64,000 nt of DNA from Elusimicrobiota bacterium (GCA_016218545.1 JACRDQ010000038.1:130986-194985); one strand, 5' to 3'; counted from the stretch's first letter, positions 17,430-25,308 are shown. Translations and numbers: made by a program. Notes: generated by a model from the letters alone, not told the origin.

Positions 17430-18419
17430 TCATGGTTTCCATTCGTAGACGGGACAGCCGTCCACTTCCCGGTCGGCCGGGACGAACTTGAATTCGTTGA
17501 GCAGGGGCTTGATGGCGTGCTCGGAGACGCACACGGAGTTGATCCCCCCGTGCTTCTGCATGTGTCCTGCGATGTCGATGGTGCGGTCCGTCATCTCCTC
17601 CATGGGGATGGAGTCGTCGGTGAGGAGCTCGCCCGCGTTGATGCCCACGCGGATGGCGAAGTCGGTCTTGACCGTCTTGACCTCTTTATTGAACTCCACG
17701 AGTCCCTTCACGATCTGCTGGGCGGCGAGCACGGCCTGGCGGGTCTCAAGGAAGCAGATCATGACCCCGTCCGGGGTCCAGGCCGCCTTGAAGGCCTTGT
17801 TCTCCTTGAGGATGCCGTCCACCATGGTCTTGTAGTGCTTGAAGTCCCGCTCGGTCACGCTCGGGTCCTCGCCCACCTTCATGCCGGTGGAGTCGGCCAC
17901 GTCGATGGAGAGGAAGGCCAGGTGCTGCTTGTGCCTCTCGAGGGACCTCTTGGTCTGGGCCATGATCTCGAGGAGGTCCGCGCGGGAGAGCTTGCCCTTC
18001 TGGAGCTTGTCGAGCTTGCCCAGGATGTCCGCGGTGTCGGCGTCGGTGTCGTCACGCTTGGCTTTGAGGCGCTGGGCCTTGTAGCCCAGGGACATGCCGA
18101 AGTTGCCCAGGACCGTCGCCAGGACGAAGAGGGCGCTCCCGAGGATCCAGCGGCTGACGTCCCTGCCCTTGACCTCGGTCGGGACCTGGGCGCGCAGGAA
18201 ATCCAGGGCGGGCTTCTCCACCGAGGCTTCCCAGACCGTGAACTTCTTGAGCTGGGCGTATTTCGCGAGGTCCTTGCGGCCGTTGAGCAGGGCGGCTGCG
18301 ACCATGCAGCCCACGCAGGCGATGAGGAGCCAGCGGCAGGCGGAAAGGCCGAAGGAGAGGGTCTTGCAGACCGGGATCTTCCAGGTTCCGGGGACCTTGG
18401 GCTTGCCGTGTCCAGGCAT
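17430..18419 (-). CDS. Membrane-anchored class III cyclase-like protein, probably degenerate
   Basis: 329 residues. Two hydrophobic helices (about 25-45 and 90-110) flank an ~45-residue extracytoplasmic loop; a coiled linker leads to a class III cyclase homology domain (about 165-325). The first metal Asp is present in FLSIDVADS and a second in TPDGVMICF, but the segment that should carry the catalytic Asn and Arg reads RTIDIAGHMQKH, so both are replaced. It may be an inactive, nucleotide-sensing or unusual cyclase. A TATCAT hexamer ends seven bases before the ATG, so it is likely leaderless. It heads the operon with the OPT transporter and nth. Confidence 0.75.
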   Translation of the reverse strand: MPGHGKPKVPGTWKIPVCKTLSFGLSACRWLLIACVGCMVAAALLNGRKDLAKYAQLKKFTVWEASVEKPALDFLRAQVPTEVKGRDVSRWILGSALFVLATVLGNFGMSLGYKAQRLKAKRDDTDADTADILGKLDKLQKGKLSRADLLEIMAQTKRSLERHKQHLAFLSIDVADSTGMKVGEDPSVTERDFKHYKTMVDGILKENKAFKAAWTPDGVMICFLETRQAVLAAQQIVKGLVEFNKEVKTVKTDFAIRVGINAGELLTDDSIPMEEMTDRTIDIAGHMQKHGGINSVCVSEHAIKPLLNEFKFVPADREVDGCPVYEWKP

Positions 18420-18426
18420 GGGTCCA

Positions 18427-18432
18427 ATGATA
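18427..18432 (-). promoter_or_regulatory. -10 element TATCAT, leaderless spacing
   Basis: TATCAT on the minus strand, seven bases from the ATG at 18419. The spacer GGACCC matches the GGACCCAT box seen in other upstream regions. Confidence 0.55.
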
Positions 18433-18500
18433 ACAAACTATGCGTCAGAGGACTCGCACGGGGGCTCAAGGACGGCGGGAGGGCCGAGGCGGTCGCAGCA

Positions 18501-18677
18501 CTAGGGCGAGGCCAGTTGGACGACCGCTGTCATGGCCTGGGTCATGGACCGCTCGACCAGGCCGCGGCCGAACCTGTAGATAGTCATGCCCACGATCTCG
18601 CTGATGACGAGCATCGTGCTCAGCAGGAGCAGGTATTCGACGGCGCTCTGCCCATTCGGACGGGCGCGCGGTCCCAT
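18501..18677 (-). CDS. Small class III (Flp/TadE-like) pilin-like protein
   Basis: 58 residues. A short basic leader (MGPRARPNG) is followed directly by QSAVEYLLLLSTMLVI, the sequence style of Flp/TadE-type prepilins: cleavage after Gly and Glu at position +5, with a hydrophobic helix behind. It would be a prepilin-peptidase substrate inserted in the inner membrane or built into a pseudopilus. The short C-terminus (VERSMTQAMTAVVQL) is amphipathic. It starts nine bases after the stop of the remnant at 18687, so it was probably its operon partner. No other tad gene is near, so its assembly system must lie elsewhere. Confidence 0.7.
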   Translation of the reverse strand: MGPRARPNGQSAVEYLLLLSTMLVISEIVGMTIYRFGRGLVERSMTQAMTAVVQLASP

Positions 18678-18686
18678 GCCACGAGT

Positions 18687-19008
18687 TTAACCCCTGGCCG
18701 GCTCCGACGCATGGGTCCAAAGACCCAGGTCTCTAGCGGAGCGCAAGAGGCGCGCGGACGCGCCTTCGGCGAGTTCGGTCTTGCTGGCTGGCTTGGGCTC
18801 CGTGACCTCGAAGGTGAAGTAGCCGAAGACGCTGGTCCCCATGAGTCGGGCGAGGCCTGGCAGTTGCCGTCCTTGTCGTGGGGGCAGCCGAGGGCCTCGG
18901 CCATCCTCGATGACCGCGAGCTCGTCCCATTCCTACCCAAGGCCCAGGGAGACGCCTTGGATTGCAGATTCGGACCTGGGATCCGAGTTTTCATGGTATA
19001 TACGAGAG
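18687..19008 (-). pseudogene. Frameshifted remnant of an unknown gene
   Basis: Three stretches with strong G/C third positions lie in two alternating frames. The C-terminal part (MGTSVFGYFTFEVTEPKPAS onward, stop at 18687) is in one frame; the middle (MAEALGCPHDKDGNCQASPD) fits only the frame shifted by one base; the upstream part (EWDELAVIED) returns to the first frame and is preceded by an in-frame TAG. Joining them by two compensating shifts near 18836 and 18905 gives one sensible protein of 90 or more residues with two close Cys. I do not recognise the family. Sequencing or assembly error is an alternative to true decay. Confidence 0.5.
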
Positions 19009-19065
19009 GGTGAAGCTTGGCGGCGGGACTTCCTACCGGCTTCCTGCCGCCGCCATGAGGAGATT

Positions 19066-19107
19066 CTGTTCCATGTCTGCCCATGCGCACGGGCAGGCAT
19101 GGAACAG
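19066..19107. repeat. Inverted repeat, 17-base arms
   Basis: Arms begin CTGTTCCATG and CTGCCC, mirrored as GGGCAG and CATGGAACAG with one mismatch around an eight-base loop. It lies 80 bases past the stop of the coiled-coil gene at 19189; without a T tract its role as terminator is doubtful. Confidence 0.5.
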
Positions 19108-19188
19108 CTCGGACTTCGGCTGCTCCTTCGGCGTCAGTGACAAGACCGTGCGACGCTTCCGCGGTCCTCGGGCTACTGCGGAGAAGTT

Positions 19189-19521
19189 TCAGGACCGGTC
19201 GGACTCGAGGTTCTTGATGCGGCCTTCGTGGTCCTTGACCTGTACCTGGAGTTCGGTCAGGGATTGGCCGTGGACCGCCGAGGCCCGGTCGTAGGTCTGG
19301 GCCTTGCCCGCGAAGGATTCGATGGCGCTCATGATGCGTTGGACATCGCCCTTGGTGGCCATGTTCGCCTTGATCTCGGCCACGTCCGCCTGGGACTTCA
19401 CGATCTCTTTGGCGAGGCGGTGGACAGAGGCATCAAGCTTCTGGTCGAGCTGCTGGACGGCTGCCCGGAGTTCGCCCCGCGTGGCCGGCTGATTGTCGTC
19501 ATCGTGAGTCATCTCGTCCAT
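19189..19521 (-). CDS. Small coiled-coil protein, unknown
   Basis: 110 residues, almost entirely heptad-like helix after an acidic N-terminus (MDEMTHDDDNQPAT). Segments such as LRAAVQQLDQKLDASVHRLAKE and the MATKGDVQRIMSAIESF region resemble DUF1640/tail-fibre-like coiled coils that begin with a T-GDVQ turn, but no firm family can be named. There is no signal peptide or membrane helix, so it is cytoplasmic. GGAGG lies 13 bases before the ATG at 19521; the Met at 19512 is a possible alternative. Confidence 0.6.
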   Translation of the reverse strand: MDEMTHDDDNQPATRGELRAAVQQLDQKLDASVHRLAKEIVKSQADVAEIKANMATKGDVQRIMSAIESFAGKAQTYDRASAVHGQSLTELQVQVKDHEGRIKNLESDRS

Positions 19522-19898
19522 CTTACCATTTCCTCCTGAACGGCGTGAGAGTCGAAGGCCCCAGCAGGCCGTAGGCCCCCACTCTATGTACGAATGACCG
19601 GTGAAATAGTTCCCTCGACCATCGAGCGGAGGATGTGTCTTGCGGCAATCGCGTCGGCTCCTGCCCTCACCTTCGTGCCATGAGCCATAAATGACAATTG
19701 AGGTGCCGGAGCCATCTGCCCCTGAACGGCGTCATGGACAGCCTTCCCGCCACGATCCTGGCGTCTTAGGGGCATGGACTCATGATATCATAGCCTAGAG
19801 ACCGGCCTGCGGCGGTTCTCCTGGGCGCGGCGTCCACGATAACGGCCATGATGCAGAGCGGGGCGCTTATGCTTGCTACTTCTCCATTAGGAGGGATC
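19522..19898. other. Gene-free stretch with promoter and repeat fragments
   Basis: I see no convincing gene in this 377-base stretch. It holds a copy of the 15-base string GACAGCCTTCCCGCC (19738-19752; also at 2547-2561 and, with one change, near 166-180), the TGATATCAT promoter at 19783-19791 and a sequence similar to the arm of the palindrome at 2966. It may be a patchwork of decayed elements. The leader of the downstream gene would be about 100 bases. Confidence 0.5.
19783..19791 (+). promoter_or_regulatory. Extended -10 element TGATATCAT
   Basis: Same GGACTCATGATATCAT context as at 3069-3084. It lies 107 bases before the ATG at 19899. Confidence 0.5.
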
Positions 19899-20633
19899 AT
19901 GAGAAAGATCGCGCTGGCAGCAGGGATGGCGGGGTTGTTGGGGGCTCTGGGAGCCCAAGGGCTTGGCGCCCAGCCCCAGGCACGGGACAGGCAAGCCTGG
20001 TCCAAGAAGGTCAGCGGTCTTTCAGGCCTGACCAAGCTCCTCATGACCGCGGACCGCGAGGTCCAGAAGCAGGCTGCCGAAGCCATCCGCTCGACCGCCA
20101 AGGAGCTCAAGAAGGTCCAAGACCCATACGACCTGCAAGGCGCCATGATGGAGCTCCATATGGCCATGGGCATGGGCAGCATGGGGTCCTCCTCCGCCTC
20201 TCCTCTCCAGGAGAAGCGGGAAGCCTTGCTGGAGGGGCTCGTGACCAAGCTCGAGTCCATGCTCGGGCCTGAGCAGGTCAAGCAGGTCAGGGCTCAGGAG
20301 CGCGAGGGCTCGGCCAAGGGCAGCCTCGGCGCCATCCGGAGCGCCCTTTCCATCTATTACGGGGACAGGGAGGGGATATACCCTTCGGACCCCAACCAGG
20401 AACTGACCCCGAAATATCTCTCCAGCATCCCGGAGATCGAGCTGGCTCACCACCAGGCTTCCCGGAAGTTCCGGCTGGTCAAGGAGATGAAGGCTGGGGC
20501 GGAACTGTCCTCGGTCATCCAGGACGGCGGGTCCTGGCTCTACATCGCGGACCCCAAGTCCAAGCTCTTCGGCATGGTCGTGATCGACTGCTCGCACCGC
20601 GACAGCAGGGGCAAGGAGTGGTACCAGTACTGA
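19899..20633 (+). CDS. Secreted protein with elusimicrobial pilin-type C-terminal domain
   Basis: 244 residues. A signal peptide (MRKIALAAGMAGLLGALGAQ) is followed by a helical region (about 30-145) with a Met/Gly/Ser-rich patch. From about residue 145 the sequence follows the body of type IV pilin/GspG-like proteins of Elusimicrobia: an AKGSLGAIRSALSIYYGD helix end, a YPSDPNQELTPKYLSSIPEI loop, then GGSWLYIADP and a C-terminal VVIDCSHRDSRGKEW strand. The prepilin leader and hydrophobic helix are absent, so it cannot polymerise as a normal pilin. A role as secreted adaptor or tip protein is inference. GGAGG precedes the ATG at 19899; upstream ATGs at 19848 and 19851 lack a ribosome site. Confidence 0.7.
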   Translation: MRKIALAAGMAGLLGALGAQGLGAQPQARDRQAWSKKVSGLSGLTKLLMTADREVQKQAAEAIRSTAKELKKVQDPYDLQGAMMELHMAMGMGSMGSSSASPLQEKREALLEGLVTKLESMLGPEQVKQVRAQEREGSAKGSLGAIRSALSIYYGDREGIYPSDPNQELTPKYLSSIPEIELAHHQASRKFRLVKEMKAGAELSSVIQDGGSWLYIADPKSKLFGMVVIDCSHRDSRGKEWYQY

Positions 20634-20654
20634 ACGAGGTCGTCGCCTTGCGCC

Positions 20655-21671
20655 TCAGCCCGCGGGAGCCAGGAGCACGGCCGCTCCCCTGACCAGGCCC
20701 TTCTTGAGGCGCAGGAGGGCTTCCGGGGCCTCCTCGAAGGCGAAGGTCTCGGTCTCGACCTTGAGCCGGACCTTTCCGGCCAGGGACAGGAAATCGCGGA
20801 TGTCGGCCCGCGTGCTGTTGGCCACGCTCACCAGCTTGCGCTCTCCGTAGAGGAGCGAGTAGTCCATGGCAGGCAGGGTCGTCATGGTGATGCCTGCCAG
20901 GGCCAGGACTCCGCCCGGCCGCAAGGCCGCAAGGCCCTTGGGCACGAGCCCTCCTGCGGGCGCGAAGATGATGCTCCCGTGCAGGAGCCTGGGCGGCTGG
21001 GCTTGCGCGCTGCCTGCCCAGGCCGCGCCCAAGGAGCGCGCCAGGCTGCGGTGGGCGGGGGTGCGGGAGAAGACGAAGACCGAGCATCCCATGGCGCGCG
21101 CCACCTGGAGCGTCAGGTGGGCCGATGCGCCAAAGCCATAGAGGCCCAGAGAGAAGCCGCGCTTGCGTCCCGCGGCTCCGACCAGACGCAGGGCGCGGTA
21201 GCCGATCACTCCTGCGCAAAGCAGGGGAGCTGCTTCAGCGTCCGAATATCGGCTCGGGAGGGGGTAGGCGCTCTCAACGTCTGCGACCGTGGATTCGGCG
21301 AACCCTCCGTCCACGTGCCAGCCCGTGAACCGGGCCTTGGGACAGAGGTTCTCGCGCCCCGCGCAGCAGTCCGGGCAGGCTCCGCAGGCCGAGTGCAGCC
21401 AGGGCACGCCCACCCGCTCGCCCAGCCTGCGCCGGACTCCTTGGCCCAGACGGTCGATGAGGCCCACGACCTGGTGGCCGGGCACCAAGGGCCTGCGCTT
21501 GAGAGGGAGGTCTCCTTCGATGAGGTGGAGATCCGTATGGCACACCCCGCAGGCGAGCACCCGGAGCCTCACCTGGCCGCGTCCCGGCATGGGCGCCGGC
21601 CTGCGTTCCAGGGTCAGCGGCCGCTTCTCCGCTGGAGCCTGCCGCGAGAGGACCCAGGCCGGCATGCTCAT
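20655..21671 (-). CDS. Zinc-dependent alcohol dehydrogenase
   Basis: 338 residues, medium-chain dehydrogenase family. Catalytic zinc ligands are seen in CGVCHTD and PGHQVVG, the structural zinc site in the four-Cys CGACPDCCAGRENLC region, and the NAD(P)-binding turn is the variant LYGFGASAHLTLQVA. It most resembles AdhA/AdhP-type enzymes that interconvert alcohols and aldehydes in the cytoplasm; the substrate is unknown. The start ATG at 21671 overlaps the tilS stop codon as ATGA, so translation is coupled to tilS, an unrelated tRNA-modifying gene. Confidence 0.9.
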   Translation of the reverse strand: MSMPAWVLSRQAPAEKRPLTLERRPAPMPGRGQVRLRVLACGVCHTDLHLIEGDLPLKRRPLVPGHQVVGLIDRLGQGVRRRLGERVGVPWLHSACGACPDCCAGRENLCPKARFTGWHVDGGFAESTVADVESAYPLPSRYSDAEAAPLLCAGVIGYRALRLVGAAGRKRGFSLGLYGFGASAHLTLQVARAMGCSVFVFSRTPAHRSLARSLGAAWAGSAQAQPPRLLHGSIIFAPAGGLVPKGLAALRPGGVLALAGITMTTLPAMDYSLLYGERKLVSVANSTRADIRDFLSLAGKVRLKVETETFAFEEAPEALLRLKKGLVRGAAVLLAPAG

Positions 21672-22402
21672 GGCAGGCTGAGTCCCCGGACCTGGTCAGC
21701 CAGGCCGGAGAGGCGCTCGCGGATCCTCGGGTTGCGCTTCTCCAGGAGCGGCAGGACCTTGAGGCGGACCCAGTTGCGGGTCTGGTCCTGGGAAAGGTTC
21801 GTACGGTCCACGCGGCTCTTGAGTCCGTGGAGCTTGAGGTAGAGGCGGATCTCGGAGCGCGTGACGGGCAGCAGGGGCCTGATGAGCTCGACGCTGCCCG
21901 TCAGGGGCCTTCGCGGGGGTATGCCGGCCAGGCCCTGCAGGCGCGTTCCGCGCAGCAGATGCAGGAGGACCGTCTCGGCCTGGTCGTCGAGCTGGTGCCC
22001 GGTAGCCACCTTGCGGCACCTGTTGGCGGACGCGATCCTCGACAGCGCGCGGTAGCGCAGATGCCTGGCCGCCTCCTCCTTTCCCCTGCCCCTGGCTGCC
22101 GCGGCTCGCGGGACGTCCACCTTGACCAGGAAGGCCTCCAGCCCCAGCTTGCGCGCGAGCCTGAGCACGGAAGCCGCGTCCTCATCTGCGTCCCTGCCCC
22201 GCAAGCCGTGGTGGACATGGGCGAGCATGAGGGTGAATCCACATGCCCTGGCCTGAACAGAGAGGAAATGAGCCATGCACACCGAGTCCGGGCCCCCCGA
22301 GACCGCTGCCAGGACCCGGTCTCCCCGGCGGAAGAGGCCCTCCCGGGCCTCGAAGGCCTTGAGCTTCGCCCATACCCTGGCCGCGAACTGCTTCCTGAGC
22401 AT
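21668..22402 (-). CDS. tilS: tRNA(Ile)-lysidine synthase
   Basis: 244 residues. The N-terminal PP-loop SGGPDS, the HVHHGLRG motif and ATGHQLDDQAETVLLHLLRGTRLQGLAG are diagnostic for TilS, which converts C34 of the AUA-reading isoleucine tRNA to lysidine. The protein ends soon after the ATPase domain, so it is a short form lacking the C-terminal domains of the ~430-residue E. coli enzyme. The -10-like GATAAT at 22412-22417 is nine bases from the ATG. The downstream alcohol dehydrogenase overlaps by four bases. Confidence 0.92.
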   Translation of the reverse strand: MLRKQFAARVWAKLKAFEAREGLFRRGDRVLAAVSGGPDSVCMAHFLSVQARACGFTLMLAHVHHGLRGRDADEDAASVLRLARKLGLEAFLVKVDVPRAAAARGRGKEEAARHLRYRALSRIASANRCRKVATGHQLDDQAETVLLHLLRGTRLQGLAGIPPRRPLTGSVELIRPLLPVTRSEIRLYLKLHGLKSRVDRTNLSQDQTRNWVRLKVLPLLEKRNPRIRERLSGLADQVRGLSLP

Positions 22403-22473
22403 CACAGGGGTATTATCAGATATGCCGTCGTGGGACGGCAAGGGCAGGCACAAGGTCCTATGCGGGACTGGGC

Positions 22474-22541
22474 CCATTTACCGCGTTTTGCCGGGCCAAA
22501 AGACATAGGTACTATTCCGGAGCGAGGACTATAATGGAGAC
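22474..22541 (+). promoter_or_regulatory. Promoter region with GGGCCCAT box and TATAAT, leaderless spacing
   Basis: TATAAT at 22530-22535 ends six bases before the ATG at 22542. About 50 bases upstream is TGGGCCCAT, a perfect nine-base string also found at 42774-42782 (other strand) and 39703-39711, and a GTACTATTCCGG segment resembles GACCTATTCC at 42764-42755. I infer a shared regulatory box. Confidence 0.5.
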
Positions 22542-24761
22542 ATGAGATCCCTCGCTAAGGTTTTAGCGGTCCTCCTCGTCTACTGCATCGGCATCCAGCC
22601 CACGGTCGCGCACGCGCAGACGATCCGCGTGCAGACCGGCCAGGTCAATGCCGGCGGCAACGTCGGCGCCGCGGTGCCGAGGATCCAGCTCGAGACCGGC
22701 TCGATCTCAGGCCGGCCCATCCAGCTTTCAGTCGGCAGCGCCCTTCCTTCGGCGGGCGGAGTCAGCATCGCCCCCGCCGTCATCGAGACGGCCGCTCCCG
22801 TGGTCTTCGGCGCTGCGTCCCTGCCGGTCGCGGCCCCGGACGCGGTCGTGCCGGCCGCGGTCCCCACGGTCCTCGGCAAGGCCGCGCCTGTCCAGGCCGC
22901 TCCCCAGGAGGAGCGGACCACGGTGCAGGGCCGGATCTCCCGGACCGCGGAATCGGTCTCCATCGCGGGTCAGGAGCTCAAGGAAGCCAAGACCGACGAG
23001 TCGGGCAGGTCCGCGGTCGCTTCCCAGTTCAACGCCCTGACCGGAGAACTCTTCTACCAGGCCCAGCCCTCCGAGGAACCCGTGGCCGCGGCCGAGGCCG
23101 CGGCTCCTTCCGGTTCCGGCCTGGCCAAACCCCAGGCAGAGGCCTCCGAAGCCAAGCCCGGCGTGGAGGTGCCCGCGACCCAGGCCTCCGAGACCCCGGC
23201 CAAGGGGTCGTGGAAGCAGGTCTTCAAGGATACTGAGCGCAACAAGTCCTTCTGGCGGTACCTGAAGGGCTACATGGTCTTCCTGCTCGGGTTCCAGGCC
23301 TACATGGTGGGCCTGCCCTATCTCATCTCCGCCTTCACCAAGAACACCCTGAAGGAGAGCGGCGACGCCAGGCTCGAGAACGCCGAGGCGCTCAAGGCTC
23401 TCATCCGGCAGAACCGGAGCCTCGCCCGGGTCGCGCACTGGACCTCTCAGGCCGTGGCCTACGTCACGGTGCCTCTCTTCGCCGCCAAGAACGCGGACAA
23501 CCCGAAGAAGTGGCTGGTACGGTCCATGGTCATCCGGTCGGGACTGCTCCTGTCTGCGGTCGGCGTGTTCTTCGCCTCGGGGTTGTTCAGCATGCCCGTG
23601 GCCCTGGGCCTGCTCTTCGGCCTGATCGGCATCCACTCCTTCTTCCAGGGCCTGACGGTCACCATGGAGGGCGCCTCCAAGACGCGGGTCTTCGGCGACA
23701 AGTCCGTGACGCCCGAGGAGCGGCGCAAGGCCAACTCCATCCTCACCTTCACGTCGGCCGTCATCTCCATCATCGGCCCGGCCCTGGCCGGCCAACTCGC
23801 CCAGGTCAAGGACTTCTTCGGCAAGACCGGCGTGGGCGGGGCCCTGGTCTACGGCCTCTACGGCATCGCGGTGGGCGTGGCCGGTCTCATCTACGCCTCC
23901 ATCAAGATGTTCGGCAACCAGGCCAAGAAGGAGCAGGCGGCCGCGGCGGTCTCGGGCGAGGCGGCTCCGGCCCCGGCCAAGGGCAAGGGCGTGTGGGGCA
24001 CGATCAAGGCTCTCGGCAACTCCCTCAAGGACGGGCTCAAGCTCATCTGGGCCAATCGCTTCCTCCGGACCATGCTGGGCCTGACCCTGGTGAGCTACCT
24101 CTTCTCAGACCCCCTGGTCTTCAACGTCCTGCCCGAGTTCGCGGCCGGCCTCATCCAGGGGAGCTCGAGCATGACCGCGATCCTGAACCTGCCCGTCATC
24201 GGCTGGTTCTTCAAGGGGCTCATCAGCACCCCCATGGGCTACTTCGCGCTCATGAACGTGATGGCGAGCGTAGGCAGCATCGTGGCGACCTCCTTGGTCA
24301 AGCCCCTCACCAAGCTCTTCAACAGGCTGGGCTTCAAGACCGAGGAGTCGCTCATGGTGCCGTTCTACATGATCGCGGCTCTCGAGGTGCCGCTCTTCTG
24401 GCTGATGATCTTCTCGCCCTCGATGCTCTCCGTCATCCTGCTCTACGGCCTGCAGTCCTTCGTGCTGGGCTTCGCGGGCATCGCGGTGGCGGGGGTGGAC
24501 CAGAAGGTGTCCGGGTCCTTCTCCAAGGAGGACCTGCCCAAGGTGCTCGCGGCCCAGTCCTTCGTGGGCATCGTGGCCGCCATCATCTCGACTTTGGTCT
24601 ACGGGTTCCTGCTCGGGAACATCGCGATCTCGACCTCGCTCTACATCGCGGCCATCGCGACCACGGTGCTCGGAGCCTTGAGGCTCGCGGCCCCGTTCAT
24701 GGCCTTCTCCAAGGAGGCTCGCCGCGGAGAGGCGCCCGTGGAGGGAGCCGCGAAGAAATAG
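22542..24761 (+). CDS. MFS transporter with N-terminal secreted Ala/Pro-rich region
   Basis: 739 residues. A signal peptide-like start (MRSLAKVLAVLLVYCIGIQ) is followed by ~180 residues of low-complexity, mostly extracytoplasmic sequence with VPRIQLETGSISG and repeated Ala/Pro/Val runs. From about 230 to 725 there are roughly twelve membrane segments of the major facilitator type, split by a central cytoplasmic Ala/Pro/Lys-rich loop (about 465-485). A transporter with such a secreted head is unusual; the N-terminal style matches the secreted protein at 40856-42664. Substrate unknown. The leaderless start fits the TATAAT at 22530; a strong terminator follows at 24776. Confidence 0.75.
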   Translation: MRSLAKVLAVLLVYCIGIQPTVAHAQTIRVQTGQVNAGGNVGAAVPRIQLETGSISGRPIQLSVGSALPSAGGVSIAPAVIETAAPVVFGAASLPVAAPDAVVPAAVPTVLGKAAPVQAAPQEERTTVQGRISRTAESVSIAGQELKEAKTDESGRSAVASQFNALTGELFYQAQPSEEPVAAAEAAAPSGSGLAKPQAEASEAKPGVEVPATQASETPAKGSWKQVFKDTERNKSFWRYLKGYMVFLLGFQAYMVGLPYLISAFTKNTLKESGDARLENAEALKALIRQNRSLARVAHWTSQAVAYVTVPLFAAKNADNPKKWLVRSMVIRSGLLLSAVGVFFASGLFSMPVALGLLFGLIGIHSFFQGLTVTMEGASKTRVFGDKSVTPEERRKANSILTFTSAVISIIGPALAGQLAQVKDFFGKTGVGGALVYGLYGIAVGVAGLIYASIKMFGNQAKKEQAAAAVSGEAAPAPAKGKGVWGTIKALGNSLKDGLKLIWANRFLRTMLGLTLVSYLFSDPLVFNVLPEFAAGLIQGSSSMTAILNLPVIGWFFKGLISTPMGYFALMNVMASVGSIVATSLVKPLTKLFNRLGFKTEESLMVPFYMIAALEVPLFWLMIFSPSMLSVILLYGLQSFVLGFAGIAVAGVDQKVSGSFSKEDLPKVLAAQSFVGIVAAIISTLVYGFLLGNIAISTSLYIAAIATTVLGALRLAAPFMAFSKEARRGEAPVEGAAKK

Positions 24762-24775
24762 CCCGGCTTGGGGAA

Positions 24776-24818
24776 AAAATACGGCGGGGAGTCCCGAAAG
24801 GACTCCCCGCCGTATTTT
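24776..24818. terminator. Bidirectional intrinsic terminator
   Basis: A 19-base perfect stem starting AAAATACGGCGGGG with a five-base loop, ending in TTTT on the plus strand and, by symmetry, on the minus strand. It separates the convergent MFS gene and response-regulator gene. Confidence 0.9.
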
Positions 24819-24821
24819 CGG

Positions 24822-25205
24822 TCAGGCCTTCTTGTCGGACTTGTCCGAGACGGCGTTCTGGGCCGCCTCGAGGAGCTCGTCGGACTTGAACGGCTTGGTC
24901 ATGAAGGCCACGACTTGCGGGAACTTCTGGAAGAGGGTCTTGGAGGGCTCGAGCGCGGTCAGCACGATGATGGGTAGGTTCTTGGTCTCGTCGTTCTGGG
25001 CGATCTTGAGCTGGAGGGAGTAGCCGTCGATGCCCGGCAGCATGACGTCGAGGACGAGCACATCGGGCTTCTCCTTGACGATGGTGTCCCAGGCCTGGCG
25101 GCCGTTGTCGCAGGTGGCCACTTGGAAGCCGCCCTGCTCGAGGGTGAACTTGATGAGATTGAGCATCTCGGCTTCGTCGTCGATGACAAGCGCCTTCTTG
25201 GCCAT
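24822..25205 (-). CDS. Single-domain response regulator (CheY-like)
   Basis: 127 residues, a lone receiver domain: the acidic pair in LVIDDEAEML, the phospho-acceptor Asp in VLVLDVMLPG, Thr in IVLTAL and Lys in MTKPFKSDEL. There is no output domain, so it works by protein-protein contact, for example in a phosphorelay. No kinase is adjacent; the nearest is at 33579. The start at 25205 is preceded by TAGGAG, and a TGGTATCGT element lies at 25236-25244. The C-terminus is Lys/Ser/Asp-rich. Confidence 0.92.
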   Translation of the reverse strand: MAKKALVIDDEAEMLNLIKFTLEQGGFQVATCDNGRQAWDTIVKEKPDVLVLDVMLPGIDGYSLQLKIAQNDETKNLPIIVLTALEPSKTLFQKFPQVVAFMTKPFKSDELLEAAQNAVSDKSDKKA

Positions 25206-25235
25206 GTCTGATTCTCCTAGGTGAGCGGCTATCTT

Positions 25236-25244
25236 ACGATACCA
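25236..25244 (-). promoter_or_regulatory. Extended -10 element TGGTATCGT
   Basis: Minus-strand TGGTATCGT 30 bases before the response-regulator start. Confidence 0.5.
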
Positions 25245-25271
25245 AAGTTGGTGCCCGTCTTCAACCACATA

Positions 25272-25302
25272 TGGGGTCAGGCACCTGACACACCTGACCC
25301 CA
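25272..25302. repeat. Palindrome containing GGTCAGGCACC / CCTGACCCC
   Basis: Arms TGGGGTCAGG and CCTGACCCCA around an 11-base inner part (CACCTGACACA). Sequences of this type resemble the hairpins recognised by IS200-like Y1 (REP-associated) transposases; no transposase gene is in the window. Confidence 0.55.
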
Positions 25303-25308
25303 CTTGCC

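Noticed and set aside
19584..19775. 63-codon minus-strand ORF in the gene-free stretch
   Set aside because: No ribosome site, no motif and mixed codon third positions; it also crosses a promoter and a repeat copy.
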